Source: an uncultured Eubacterium sp. (GTDB taxonomy: Bacteria > Bacillota > Clostridia > Lachnospirales > Lachnospiraceae). Taken from it: a stretch of 64,000 nucleotides of DNA. The notes under the pieces were generated by a model. The model ran no database searches, was not told the origin of the DNA, and saw nothing but the letters and a program-made list of their open reading frames with translations. Position 1 is the stretch's first letter, and each line of letters starts with the position of its first letter. Of this stretch, positions 51,355 through 60,210 are shown in pieces. The position numbers and the translations under genes are program-made. The DNA lies in assembly GCA_910586225.1 (NCBI GenBank), contig CAJUIL010000003.1:62001-126000 (forward strand), in the 5' to 3' direction.

Positions 51355-52464
51355 ATGTCAAGTGTATCAATGAAAAACATCTGCAAAAAATATCCGAACG
51401 GCTTTGAAGCTGTAAAAGATTTCAACCTTGAGATCGCAGATCAGGAATTTATCATCTTCGTAGGACCATCCGGCTGTGGAAAATCCACAACACTTCGTAT
51501 GGTAGCTGGTCTGGAAGATATTTCTTCTGGTGACCTGGTAATTGATGGCAAGCGTGTCAATGACGTAGAGCCAAAGGACAGAGATATCGCGATGGTATTC
51601 CAGAACTACGCTCTGTATCCACACATGACTGTATATGATAACATTGCTTTTGGTCTTAAAATGAGAAAAGTACCAAAGGATGAAATTGATAAAAAAGTAA
51701 AAGAAGCCGCAAAGATCCTGGATCTGGAGCAGTTGTTAGACCGTAAGCCGAAGGCTCTTTCCGGTGGTCAGAGACAGCGTGTGGCAATGGGTCGTGCGAT
51801 CGTACGTAATCCAAAAGTATTCCTGATGGATGAGCCGTTATCCAACTTGGATGCAAAGCTCAGAGTTCAGATGAGAACGGAAATTTCCGCTCTGCACCAC
51901 AAATTAAAAGCTACAATCATCTATGTAACACATGACCAGACAGAGGCTATGACGCTTGGTACAAGAATCGTTGTATTAAAAGACGGTGTTGTGCAGCAGG
52001 TAGATTCTCCGCAGAAATTATACAACCAGCCAAACAACTTATTCGTTGCAGGCTTTATCGGCTCTCCGCAGATGAACTTTGTGAATGCTACTTGTAAGGT
52101 AAGCGGCTCTGACGTAACCTTGAACTTTGACAAATTCTCTATCGCTCTGCCGCCTGCAAAAGCAAAGAAGCTTGTTGACGGCGGCTACAATGGAAAGACC
52201 GTTATTATGGGTATCCGTCCAGAAGATTTAGGTGATTCTGATTATGAAATGAGCAACTATGCAGCAAAGATCGATTCTACTGTAAGCGGATACGAATTAC
52301 TTGGTTCAGAAGTAATCCTTTACTTCCAGGTTGGCGGCGCTAACATGAGCGCAAAAGTAGAATCCTCTACAACAGCACGCCTTGGCGACCACGTAACACT
52401 GGCACTGAATCCAGAAAAGATCCACGTATTCGACCATGACACAGAGCTGACAGTTACAAACTAA
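51355..52464 (+). CDS. ugpC: Orphan carbohydrate ABC ATPase (UgpC/MsmK/MalK family)
   Basis: 369 residues. Walker A GPSGCGKSTT, signature LSGGQRQRVAMGRAI, Walker B VFLMDEPLSNLD, and a C-terminal TOBE domain typical of sugar importers. No permease is adjacent. In Firmicutes MsmK-type ATPases energise several sugar importers in trans; here the permease pair at 3.2-5.1 kb without ATPase is a likely partner. AGGAGG before ATG. Base composition shows highly used codons. Confidence 0.93.
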   Translation: MSSVSMKNICKKYPNGFEAVKDFNLEIADQEFIIFVGPSGCGKSTTLRMVAGLEDISSGDLVIDGKRVNDVEPKDRDIAMVFQNYALYPHMTVYDNIAFGLKMRKVPKDEIDKKVKEAAKILDLEQLLDRKPKALSGGQRQRVAMGRAIVRNPKVFLMDEPLSNLDAKLRVQMRTEISALHHKLKATIIYVTHDQTEAMTLGTRIVVLKDGVVQQVDSPQKLYNQPNNLFVAGFIGSPQMNFVNATCKVSGSDVTLNFDKFSIALPPAKAKKLVDGGYNGKTVIMGIRPEDLGDSDYEMSNYAAKIDSTVSGYELLGSEVILYFQVGGANMSAKVESSTTARLGDHVTLALNPEKIHVFDHDTELTVTN

Positions 52465-52491
52465 AATTGATTTTTTACACTTAGATAAATG

Positions 52492-52520
52492 CCTGGCAGA
52501 TGCGGTAAGCGCCTGCCAGG
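52492..52520 (+). terminator. Hairpin after the ATPase gene
   Basis: CCTGGCAG (52492-52499) pairs with CTGCCAGG (52513-52520), loop 13, 28 bases after the stop; the T tract is poor, so it may only be a partial terminator. Confidence 0.5.
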
Positions 52521-52648
52521 ATTATTACAACTTATGGTAACTTTATAAACTTTTATCATATTTTTATCGTTGCGCATAAAGTCCTGCTATCTGCAGGCAA
52601 TCGTTACTGAACATTTATCACGGCTCTGTGAGTGCTGTGATGCACTGG

Positions 52649-52690
52649 AAAGGAAGTCTCAATATCACCAACCCGGTATTGGCTTCCTTT
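52649..52690 (+). terminator. Long hairpin in the leader of the PucR-type regulator
   Basis: AAAGGAAG pairs with CTTCCTTT and TCAATA with TATTGG inside it, with two bulged bases and CTTTG following. It lies about 50 bases before the regulator gene and could be an attenuator or the main terminator of the ATPase transcript. Confidence 0.5.
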
Positions 52691-52742
52691 CTTTGTCTGA
52701 TAAAATCCAAAACTAGAACTGCAGCGAACGGAGGATACCTTC

Positions 52743-53891
52743 ATGAAAAAAATCAAGGACATACTAAATGAAATTATGGATATCTCTCGGATCCCGATGG
52801 TCTTATATGATACGGATGGAAAATGCGTAGGCGCATCCTCCGCAGACCCGGATCCATCCTCACTCGCTGACAATGTACTGGAATTTGTCCATTCCAATGT
52901 TGACAGCCAGTCGCTCGGCACTCTGCATTATTTTAAAGTACTTTGCTGCGATACACTGGCCTATGTGCTGGTTGTTTCCAGCCAATCGTTGGATTCCCTT
53001 ACGATCGGGCGGCTGACGGTCTGCCATCTTAGGCATCTGCTGGAGTCACAGGAAGAATCCGTTACAAAATCCGGCTTTATCCGCAATCTGGTCAATGGAT
53101 CGCTGACCGCTTCAGAAATAAGCCGCCAGATCAAAAAGCTGCGGCTGTCGTCTGCTACCTGGGCTGCATTTGCGATCGAATGCCGGGAGGGCTTTGCTGA
53201 TTCCTATGCTTACCAGCTGTTAGAACACGCCTTTGCCGGACACAAGCTGGATCTATGCTGCGAGCTGGATGAAACCCATTTGCTTTTGGTCAAAGACATT
53301 TCCAATATATTAAAAGAATACAAACACACATCCAAAGAAAAAGGCATCCGCAAAAAAAAGAACGACGCAGCGGACGCCGAGCAAACTGCCGCCAGCCTAA
53401 AGCTCTTCGCACAAACGCTGGTCGATACGCTGCGCGCCGAAGCTCTCGTGCAGACCTATGTAGGCTACAGTACGTGCGCAGACAGCTTTTCGCAGCTGAC
53501 TAGAATTTACCACGAAGCGCTGACCGCTCTGAACATCCGCCGTACCTTTTTTGAAGAACGGGATACGATCGCCTATGACAGGCTCGGTATCGGACGCCTG
53601 ATTGCGGAGCTTCCAGCCGATCTGTGCAATGCTTTTTTATATGAAGTGTTCGGAACGCGTTTACCGGACGATCTGGATGAGGAAACGCAGAATACGATAC
53701 AAAAATTTTATGAAAACAACCTGAACATTTCTGAAACAGCCAGACAGCTGTATCTGCACCGGAATACGCTTGTATACCGGCTGGAACGGCTGGAAAAAAC
53801 GCTGGGACTGGATATCCGTAAATTTGAAGATGCTATGACATTTAAGCTGGCTATGATGGTTCTCGCCCATGTGCGGGAGCAAAAAGCATGA
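52743..53891 (+). CDS. PucR/CdaR-type transcriptional regulator
   Basis: 382 residues with a C-terminal HTH_30 domain: ENNLNISETARQLYLHRNTLVYRLERL and then DIRKFEDAMTFKLAM. The N-terminal part contains a sensor-like domain of unknown ligand. It lies right after the orphan sugar ATPase and may regulate it, like CdaR-type sugar regulators. GGAGG before ATG. Confidence 0.88.
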   Translation: MKKIKDILNEIMDISRIPMVLYDTDGKCVGASSADPDPSSLADNVLEFVHSNVDSQSLGTLHYFKVLCCDTLAYVLVVSSQSLDSLTIGRLTVCHLRHLLESQEESVTKSGFIRNLVNGSLTASEISRQIKKLRLSSATWAAFAIECREGFADSYAYQLLEHAFAGHKLDLCCELDETHLLLVKDISNILKEYKHTSKEKGIRKKKNDAADAEQTAASLKLFAQTLVDTLRAEALVQTYVGYSTCADSFSQLTRIYHEALTALNIRRTFFEERDTIAYDRLGIGRLIAELPADLCNAFLYEVFGTRLPDDLDEETQNTIQKFYENNLNISETARQLYLHRNTLVYRLERLEKTLGLDIRKFEDAMTFKLAMMVLAHVREQKA

Positions 53892-53910
53892 CAGAATGCG
53901 GACGTTTGGG

Positions 53911-54444
53911 TTAATGTGCGGAACATTCATCACTCTTTGTATTATCTGGTCTTGTTACGGTAATCTTCTTTGTCGTGTTGTTCTTAACAGAAACCGTTGC
54001 TGTCTTGCTTGTAATCTGTATGGTACTTTCTTCTGCGCCAGCTTCCAGAACAATATTTGCGTTTACTGCTGTTTTTACTTCTGCCTATACCACTGTCGTA
54101 AGCTCTGTACCTGCCGCTGCTGCTTCCATCGATACTGGTACCTTTGTTTTTGAAGCGCCTGTAATGGTGATACCTGCCACGCTTGCGCCTGTGTCCACGA
54201 TAAAACGTGCCTTTAAGGCTTCCACACAGAACGAATTGCCGGCTGCCTTTTCAGTCCATATCTGGCTGCTGATCGCCTTAACGGTTACCGATTTGAACTT
54301 AGCATTGTTCACAACGTCTGCATTCGGCGCATTTACCGTCAGGTCTACATTTGTCTGTACTGGGTCTGGCGTAGACGGCTTATCCGGCTGCTGCGGATCT
54401 GTTACCGACGCTTCTACCACCTTAACACAGCAGCCCAGCGTCTT
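53911..54444 (-). pseudogene. Broken C-terminal end of a cell-surface (SLH-type) protein
   Basis: The minus frame from about 54440 reads a Pro/Thr linker (DPQQPDKPSTPDPVQTNVDL), then FKSVTVKAISSQIWTEKAAG and IVDTGASVAGITITGASKT, a repetitive beta-rich surface region. A TAG (about 54085) interrupts it and the same frame continues with AEVKTAVNANIVLEAGAEES and TVSVKNNTTKKITVTRPDN to TAA at 53911. The N-terminal part is missing and lies against the LexA-like remnant, so it is dead. Confidence 0.6.
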
Positions 54445-54461
54445 TTGATTGTTCTTTTTTC

Positions 54462-54915
54462 TACATCTTCTACGTACCCAAAAAGAGCTAACACTGGAAG
54501 AGCTTGGCAATATGGTCGGCGTCGGAAAAAGCACGGTACGAAAATGGGAAAACGGCATCATTGCAAATATGAAACGGGATAAAATACTAAAGGTATCTGA
54601 GGCGCCAAGGATGTCCGCATCCATGCAGATTTTTGCTTAAAGGCAGCTGGAGACAGCATGATCAACGCCAGGATCCATGACGGTGATCTTGTATTTATCC
54701 ATAAACAGGACTGGATGGAAAACGGAGAGATCGCTGCGATCGTCCGGAACGGACAGACTTGTGCAGAGCTGAAAAGATTTTATTATTATAAGGATAAATC
54801 TCTGTTGATCTTAAGGGCAGAAAACTCTGCGTTTGAGGACTATATCTTTACAAAAGATGAATTGGAGCAGCTTCGTATTTTAGGCAAAACGGCTGCTTTT
54901 CAAAGCCAGCTCTGA
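54462..54915 (+). pseudogene. Broken XRE/S24 (LexA-like) repressor
   Basis: The first part encodes a helix-turn-helix (LTLEELGNMVGVGKSTVRKW ENGII); then frame and a stretch of sequence are lost. In another frame HADFCLKAAGDSMINARIHD and GDLVFIHKQDWMENGEIAAI show the S24 peptidase domain with catalytic Ser in GDSM and Lys in ELKRFYY, ending LRILGKTAAFQSQL. Phage-type or SOS-type repressors have this layout. The middle deletion and frameshift make it inactive, although the C-terminal part has an open frame from 54658. Confidence 0.75.
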
Positions 54916-54935
54916 TCCATCCTACAATCCATACA

Positions 54936-54980
54936 AATGCTCGTAACAGCTCCGATGATCCCTGGACCGTTACGAGCATT
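54936..54980. terminator. Hairpin between the repressor remnant and lysA
   Basis: AATGCTCGTAAC (54936-54947) pairs with GTTACGAGCATT (54969-54980), a perfect 12-base stem with a 21-base loop, between convergent genes. T tracts are weak. Confidence 0.5.
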
Positions 54981-54984
54981 ACCC

Positions 54985-56262
54985 TTAAAAGCTAAAATCC
55001 ATATCCTTTAATATATCAAAGCAGTCAAATGTCGCAAAGTAGTCTTTCGGCGTCTGTGCACGCCGGATCAGCTTTGGCGTACCGTCCTCTTTTAACAGCA
55101 CCTCCGCTGACCAGAGCCTTCCATTATAATTATATCCCATGGCAAACCCATGCGCACCAGTATCATGGATCACTAAAATATCGCCTTTCTGGATCTTCGG
55201 CAGCATCCGGTCGACTGCAAATTTATCATTATTTTCACACAAGGAACCTACAACATCATAAATATGATCGCACGGCTCATGTTCCTTGCCCATGACCGTA
55301 ATATGATGATAAGCGCCGTACATCGCCGGACGCATCAGGTTTGCGGCACACGCGTCCACACCGATATATTCTTTGTACGTATGCTTTTCATGCACTGCCG
55401 TCGTCACGAGACAGCCGTACGGCCCTGTCATAAACCGGCCCATTTCCGTATAGATCGCCATATCTGAAAGTCCTGCTGGAACGAGCACCTCGTTAAATAC
55501 CTTACGCACGCCTTCGCCGATCACCCGAATGTCATTCGGTTTCTGATCCGGCTTATATGCAACTCCCACACCGCCGGAAAGGTTGATAAAATGAATCGTA
55601 ATGCCAAGCTTTTCCTTAATTTCCACCGCAAGCTCAAACAACGTTTTGGCAAGCACAGGATAATAGTCGTTTGTTATGGTATTGCTGACGAGGAAAGAAT
55701 GAAGCCCAAAGCGCTTAGCGCCCTTCTGCTTTAAGATCTTATATCCTTCAAACAGCTGTTCTTTCGTGAAACCGTACTTCGCATCCTGCGGATTATCCAT
55801 GATCCCGTTGCTGACCTCATAAATTCCGCCTGGATTATAGCGGCAGCTGATCGTCTCTGGTATTTTTCCAATCGTCTGCTCCAAAAACTCGATATGCGTA
55901 ATATCATCCAGATTGATAACCGCACCCAGCTTATCTGCATACCGGAACTCCTGCGGCGGCGTATCATTGGAAGAAAACATAATATTTTCCCCGCGGATCC
56001 CAAGCGCGTCCGAAAGCATCAGCTCTGTCATAGAAGAGCAGTCGCACCCACAACCATATTCATGAAGAATGTTTATGATAAATGGATTTGGCTCCGCCTT
56101 AACTGCAAAATACTCCCGATAGCCTTTGTTCCAGGAAAACGCGTCTTTTACTGCCTGCGCATTCTCACGGATTCCTTTTTCGTCATACAAATGAAACGGC
56201 GTCGGAAACTGCTTTACAATTTCCTGCAGCTGCTCGTTTGTTACAAACGGTTCTTTACACAT
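54985..56262 (-). CDS. lysA: Diaminopimelate decarboxylase-like PLP enzyme
   Basis: 425 residues. Fold-type III PLP decarboxylase; PLP Lys in YFAVKAEPNP, GGVGVAY glycine loop, EMGRFMTGPYG, active Cys region VVGSLCENND and GAHGFAMGYNYNGR. It makes lysine from meso-diaminopimelate. Full length. AAAGGAG before ATG 56262. No other lysine gene nearby; no lysine riboswitch seen in the leader. Confidence 0.9.
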   Translation of the reverse strand: MCKEPFVTNEQLQEIVKQFPTPFHLYDEKGIRENAQAVKDAFSWNKGYREYFAVKAEPNPFIINILHEYGCGCDCSSMTELMLSDALGIRGENIMFSSNDTPPQEFRYADKLGAVINLDDITHIEFLEQTIGKIPETISCRYNPGGIYEVSNGIMDNPQDAKYGFTKEQLFEGYKILKQKGAKRFGLHSFLVSNTITNDYYPVLAKTLFELAVEIKEKLGITIHFINLSGGVGVAYKPDQKPNDIRVIGEGVRKVFNEVLVPAGLSDMAIYTEMGRFMTGPYGCLVTTAVHEKHTYKEYIGVDACAANLMRPAMYGAYHHITVMGKEHEPCDHIYDVVGSLCENNDKFAVDRMLPKIQKGDILVIHDTGAHGFAMGYNYNGRLWSAEVLLKEDGTPKLIRRAQTPKDYFATFDCFDILKDMDFSF

Positions 56263-56378
56263 GATCTCTTTCTCCTTTTATCTGAAACTATTGCTTGTAC
56301 CTGAATCACCAAGTCTACTCTACAACAGGACTATCTAAAAATCAAGTGTTTTTGTATCAGCTCTGCAGGGTAAATTTT

Positions 56379-56516
56379 TTGTAACAGTTCAGGCAGGTCT
56401 TTGCATCCTGCTGCAAAGACCGCAACAACATGATTCAGGAGTGTAAAAAAACCATCGCGAAGCGATTTTCAATGGATTTTTGCAGGTGACAGGTCGGCTT
56501 ATCTGAACTGTTACAA
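56379..56516. repeat. MITE-like element with 14-bp terminal inverted repeats
   Basis: 138 bases bounded by TTGTAACAGTTCAG and CTGAACTGTTACAA. Inside are two hairpins: GGTCTTTGCA-TCCTGC-TGCAAAGACC and ATCGC-GAA-GCGAT. No open frame. The gap 56263-56657 holds this element, the lysA upstream region and the next promoter. Confidence 0.65.
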
Positions 56517-56582
56517 TTTTTTTACACGAAAAAACAGCTCAAAAAGAAAGCAGCTTTCAAGGCTGCGAGACAAAAATTATCA

Positions 56583-56612
56583 TAGACTTTTGTATTCTTG
56601 TTATGATATACT
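56583..56612 (+). promoter_or_regulatory. Promoter of the small-gene pair
   Basis: TAGACT (56583-56588), 18-base spacer, TATACT (56607-56612), 46 bases before the 63-residue gene. Confidence 0.45.
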
Positions 56613-56657
56613 AAAAAAACAACAAAATAATGTTTTTCACAATCAGGAGGCGATGAT

Positions 56658-56849
56658 ATGCCAAGTAATGGGGAAATTATTGAAAGGTCTGTAAATGATT
56701 TCGTAAAAGTACAAAAACGTATGTTATTAGCAAAAGAAGAAAATGCGCCAAAAACATATGAAGATTTAAAAGAAGATTATATTTCTTTGAAAGTTATCCT
56801 TGCGAGCATGGGCGTTAATCTTGCAGAACTTGATAGAATTAAAGAATAG
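56658..56849 (+). CDS. Small unrecognised protein of 63 residues
   Basis: Helical, charged (KVQKRMLLAKEENAPKTYED), without membrane segment or known domain. A strong AATCAGGAGG site 9 bases before ATG and normal codon use suggest it is real. A small XRE regulator follows after 92 bases. I would not call them a toxin-antitoxin pair. Confidence 0.65.
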   Translation: MPSNGEIIERSVNDFVKVQKRMLLAKEENAPKTYEDLKEDYISLKVILASMGVNLAELDRIKE

Positions 56850-56941
56850 AATAAAAGACTTTTTTAACCTTTCAGAGCTGTTTTGTATATTTTCGGCCAT
56901 TTGGGATAACCTTTTAGAAAATACAAAAATGAGGTGCTCGC

Positions 56942-57142
56942 ATGATTATCACACTAAACAATATGCTGGACAGCAAAGGTATTTCACAAAATCAAATGGC
57001 AAAGGATACCGGAATATCTACTTCCACACTTCGGAACCTGAACCATAACAGAACCACCCGTATCAGCTTTGATGTTCTGGAAAAAATCTGCCTGTATTTA
57101 AACTGCGGCATTGAAGATATTCTTTCGCTTGAAAAAAACTGA
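56942..57142 (+). CDS. Small XRE-family DNA-binding protein (YozG-like)
   Basis: 66 residues consisting only of a helix-turn-helix: LNNMLDSKGISQNQMAKDTG, ISTSTLRNLNHNRT and LEKICLYLNCGIEDIL. GAGGTG precedes ATG. The lipoprotein gene begins 81 bases downstream, so it may control that gene or itself. Confidence 0.88.
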   Translation: MIITLNNMLDSKGISQNQMAKDTGISTSTLRNLNHNRTTRISFDVLEKICLYLNCGIEDILSLEKN

Positions 57143-57223
57143 AAAATATTGACAAAACCCTCAAAACGTACTAATATTAGGAGTGGACAGTGTTTTATTA
57201 TTATGTTGAAAGAGGGTTTACTT

Positions 57224-58141
57224 ATGAAAAAGAAAAACAAACTTTTGGCGCTGCTGTTAGCAGCTACGATGTCATTCTCTGTCAGCGCTTGCGGAAGTGC
57301 AGACACAGGCAAAAAGGATGACGGAAAATCAACAACGGAGAACACAGACAGCAACGATAGCAAGGACATTGATTACTACGCATCTGCTGTAGAAAAAATG
57401 AAAAACGTCTCCAGCCTGAACTGCAAAATGGTCATTGATATGGAAATGAAGATCACAGCCGGAGATGAGTCTCAGACAATGAAGTCCTCCACTGTATCAA
57501 ATATGTCCTGCTTCTATGACCCGTTAAAAGTCAAAGCGGATATGACGGTAGACGCGGGAGAGGCAGGCAAAACAGATCTTTCTGTATACGCAGAAGCCGC
57601 GGAGGACGGCAACTACACGATGTATATGTATGACGGAACCAACTGGATGTCTCAAACGGTAACGATGGAAGATCTGAGCGCTTACGACGCTGCCGGCAAT
57701 ATGACGGATTATCTGCAGGACAGCTACAATTTCCAGGATGCCGGTACAGAAAAAATCAACGGTAAGGACGCGCGCAAATATACCGGCGCTATGACTGGCG
57801 ACGATATGCGCGAAGCGATCACGTCAACAGGAGCGCTTAATTCCTTAAGTTCACTTGGCATTGACGAAAGCCAGGTAGAATCCATGTTTAAAGATCTGGG
57901 TGATCTTCCGATCACAATGTGGATCGATGAAGAAGAATGCTATCCGGTAAAATATGAACTGGATATGTCCTCCCTGATGAATGCTTTAATGGCTAACATT
58001 ATGGAATCCATGGGTGAAGAAGCCGCTGGCGCTTCCATCGAATTTACACAAATGCACACAGAAATGAACTTCTCCGATCTGAATGCGGTAGAAGAGTTTA
58101 CCATTCCTGATGAAGCAAAAGCAGCTGCTCCAGCTGCATAA
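57224..58141 (+). CDS. Lipoprotein of the DUF6612 / LolA-like type
   Basis: 305 residues. Signal peptide MKKKNKLLALLLAATMSFSV with lipobox SVSAC, then a Ser/Asp/Lys linker and a large domain with repeated beta strands (MKNVSSLNCKMVIDMEMKI, MYMYDGTNWMSQTVTMEDL), like the lipid-carrying LolA/LppX fold found in DUF6612 proteins. Function unknown. I use ATG 57224 with AGAGGG upstream rather than an ATG at 57149. Ends with an acidic/Ala tail. Terminator follows. Confidence 0.8.
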   Translation: MKKKNKLLALLLAATMSFSVSACGSADTGKKDDGKSTTENTDSNDSKDIDYYASAVEKMKNVSSLNCKMVIDMEMKITAGDESQTMKSSTVSNMSCFYDPLKVKADMTVDAGEAGKTDLSVYAEAAEDGNYTMYMYDGTNWMSQTVTMEDLSAYDAAGNMTDYLQDSYNFQDAGTEKINGKDARKYTGAMTGDDMREAITSTGALNSLSSLGIDESQVESMFKDLGDLPITMWIDEEECYPVKYELDMSSLMNALMANIMESMGEEAAGASIEFTQMHTEMNFSDLNAVEEFTIPDEAKAAAPAA

Positions 58142-58148
58142 GATCATA

Positions 58149-58179
58149 AAAAACCGTCCGGTTCATACGGACGGTTTTT
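58149..58179. terminator. Bidirectional terminator between lipoprotein and recJ
   Basis: AAAAACCGTCCG-GTTCATA-CGGACGGTTTTT, a perfect 12-base stem with A and T tracts, shared by the convergent genes. Confidence 0.88.
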
Positions 58180-59949
58180 CTAACAATAATTTCGAATGAT
58201 AACTTGTATCTTTTCCCGGCCTAGATACGTATCGATCGAAGGATCATACGTTATCGAAAACCGGATATCCTGCGGTGCGCCGCTAAATAGCGCTTCTGTC
58301 TGCTGCAGCGAGGATTTTCCACGTAAAAACTCCAGAAATGCTTCGATATCCCCAAAATAAACGGCGTCCATACATCCTCCCGCACCATCATCCAGAACAA
58401 ATTTCAGTACATTTTTATTTTTTCCAACGATACTGGCTCTCAGCGGATGTACGTCGCGAACTGCAAATACAGGCTTCGGGTTGCCTTTTCCAAACGGCTC
58501 CAGACATTCAAATTCCCGCAGCAGCCCGGTCCGGATATAATTCAGAGGCATCGGCACATCAATGTGCACCTTCTCCATAAAATCCTCTTCCGTCAGGCTG
58601 GCATACGCATTCAGATCCGTACGGAACCTGTCCACATTTTCCCGATCCATTGAAAGCCCCGCGGCCATCGGATGTCCGCCAAACTTCGTCATCAGCCCGC
58701 TGCATTTTGACATTTCTTCATACATAGAATACGCTTCTATCGAACGGCCAGAACCTTTTACTCCTCCATCCTCCGCATTCGTCAGTACAAAGACCGGCTT
58801 ATGATACAGCTCCCGGATCCTGCCTGCTATAATACCAGCAAGGCTCTCATGACAATCAGGAAGATATACAACAAGCACCTTATCTTTTGCAAGCCCCTGC
58901 TCCTCGATCAGCCGCTTTGCTTCCTCAAGTCCCTGCAGCGTAAGATTTTTGCGGCGGTCATTTAATTCCACCAGCTCCTTCGCCAGCAGCGATGCTTTTT
59001 CCAGCGACGGCTCCAGCAAAAGCTGCAGCGAGCGTTTCGCTGTATCCAGCCTGCCGCTTGCATTGATACACGGTCCCAGCACAAATCCGAAATGCCAGGC
59101 CCGTATCTGCTCCTTTTCCAGATGATTCTGTTCGATCAACGCCAACAGTCCCGGATCGTCCGTCTCATGGATCGCTTTTAACCCAAGCTTGACAATCGTA
59201 CGGTTCTCCCCGGTAAGGTCCATCACATCCCCCACCGTAGCAAAAGCCGCATGAGCGATCATCTCAAAGCTTTTCTCCCGTGCAATCCCCATCTGTCCAT
59301 ACAATACCTGGATAAATTTCCACGCTACCGCAGCCCCGCACAATCCCGGATACGGATAGGTACAATCCGCCTGCTTCGGATTGATCACCGCATCCGCCGC
59401 AGGGACCCGGTATACCTTTTCTCCCTGCGCATCCAGCGAAAACGGAACCTCATGGTGGTCTGTGATAATTACCGTCAGTCCGGATTTCTTTGCATACGCA
59501 ATTTCCTCAGACGCCGAAATCCCGTTGTCACAAGTCACGATCGTATCTATGTCATCCTCCAGCGCCCGCTCGATCATCCTGCAGTTGATCCCGTATCCGT
59601 CATGCACCCGGTCCGGAATCACATGATCCGCCTGCGCCCCGCAGATACGCAGCCCTGTGATCAAAATATACGACGCGTTTACACCATCAATATCATAATC
59701 CCCGATCACACGGATCTTCTTCCCTTTTGCAATCTTGTCTGCTAAAATCTGCGCTCCCTTTTGCGCATCCTTGAGCAAATGCGGGTCATGCAGCTGCTCC
59801 GTCGAGCACTCCAGATATTGCGCGATCGCCGCTTCGCCAATAATATCACGATTCCGTATAATGCGCGCCGTCACCTGGTCAATGCCAAATTTTTTCCCGA
59901 TCGCCTGAAAATCGGCCCTCTTGGCTGTTACATACCACCGTTCCTTCAT
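58180..59949 (-). CDS. recJ: Single-stranded-DNA-specific exonuclease RecJ
   Basis: 589 residues. DHH phosphoesterase: IGDYDIDGVNASYIL, TCDNGISA, ITDHHEVP, and GPCINASGRLDTAKR. DHHA1 domain with GSGRSIEAYSMYEEM and FGGHPMAAGLS. Degrades single-stranded DNA 5' to 3' in repair. Start at ATG 59949 because AGGAGAGG precedes it; ATG 59970 would include that site. Confidence 0.93.
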   Translation of the reverse strand: MKERWYVTAKRADFQAIGKKFGIDQVTARIIRNRDIIGEAAIAQYLECSTEQLHDPHLLKDAQKGAQILADKIAKGKKIRVIGDYDIDGVNASYILITGLRICGAQADHVIPDRVHDGYGINCRMIERALEDDIDTIVTCDNGISASEEIAYAKKSGLTVIITDHHEVPFSLDAQGEKVYRVPAADAVINPKQADCTYPYPGLCGAAVAWKFIQVLYGQMGIAREKSFEMIAHAAFATVGDVMDLTGENRTIVKLGLKAIHETDDPGLLALIEQNHLEKEQIRAWHFGFVLGPCINASGRLDTAKRSLQLLLEPSLEKASLLAKELVELNDRRKNLTLQGLEEAKRLIEEQGLAKDKVLVVYLPDCHESLAGIIAGRIRELYHKPVFVLTNAEDGGVKGSGRSIEAYSMYEEMSKCSGLMTKFGGHPMAAGLSMDRENVDRFRTDLNAYASLTEEDFMEKVHIDVPMPLNYIRTGLLREFECLEPFGKGNPKPVFAVRDVHPLRASIVGKNKNVLKFVLDDGAGGCMDAVYFGDIEAFLEFLRGKSSLQQTEALFSGAPQDIRFSITYDPSIDTYLGREKIQVIIRNYC

Positions 59950-60013
59950 ACCTGTTTCCTCTCCTGTCATATACCGTTCCTATCTGCCGAACCAATACGA
60001 AAATAATCCTACG

Positions 60014-60115
60014 CCCATGCAGCAATGTCAAATCCCATATAGCAATGCCAAAGCTCGCACAGTAATATTCAAAGCCCATACAGCAATGTCAAAGCTCGCA
60101 CAGCAGCGTCAAAAG
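60014..60115. repeat. Five degenerate 20-21-bp tandem repeats upstream of recJ
   Basis: Units alternate CCCATRCAGCAATGTCAAAG and CTCGCACAGYARYRTTCAAAG: 60014-60033, 60034-60053, 60054-60074, 60075-60094, 60095-60115. They lie in the 260-base gap between recJ and the SpoIID-like gene. No reading frame uses them. Confidence 0.75.
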
Positions 60116-60210
60116 CATCTACACGGCCTCGATATCCAGACGTATTAGACGTATTCAAGATGCCATATGGAGAATCATACAGCACCTTGAATTTGGTCTG
60201 TGCGTTTTGC

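Noticed and set aside
54085..54624. Intact 179-residue gene on the minus strand
   Set aside because: Its first about 60 residues are only the reverse reading of the LexA-like remnant; the real similarity begins near 54440 and continues beyond the stop, so it is a pseudogene fragment.
56379..56516. Structured leader of lysA resembling a riboswitch or T-box
   Set aside because: The structure is bounded by perfect terminal inverted repeats, and I saw no lysine-riboswitch core or T-box sequence; a mobile-type repeat explains it better.
56658..57142. Toxin-antitoxin pair (63-residue protein and XRE regulator)
   Set aside because: The 63-residue protein has no toxin fold or motif, the genes are 92 bases apart, and the XRE protein is of the stand-alone YozG type.
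60014..60115. CRISPR-like array
   Set aside because: Units are directly adjacent without spacers, degenerate, and no cas gene is present.
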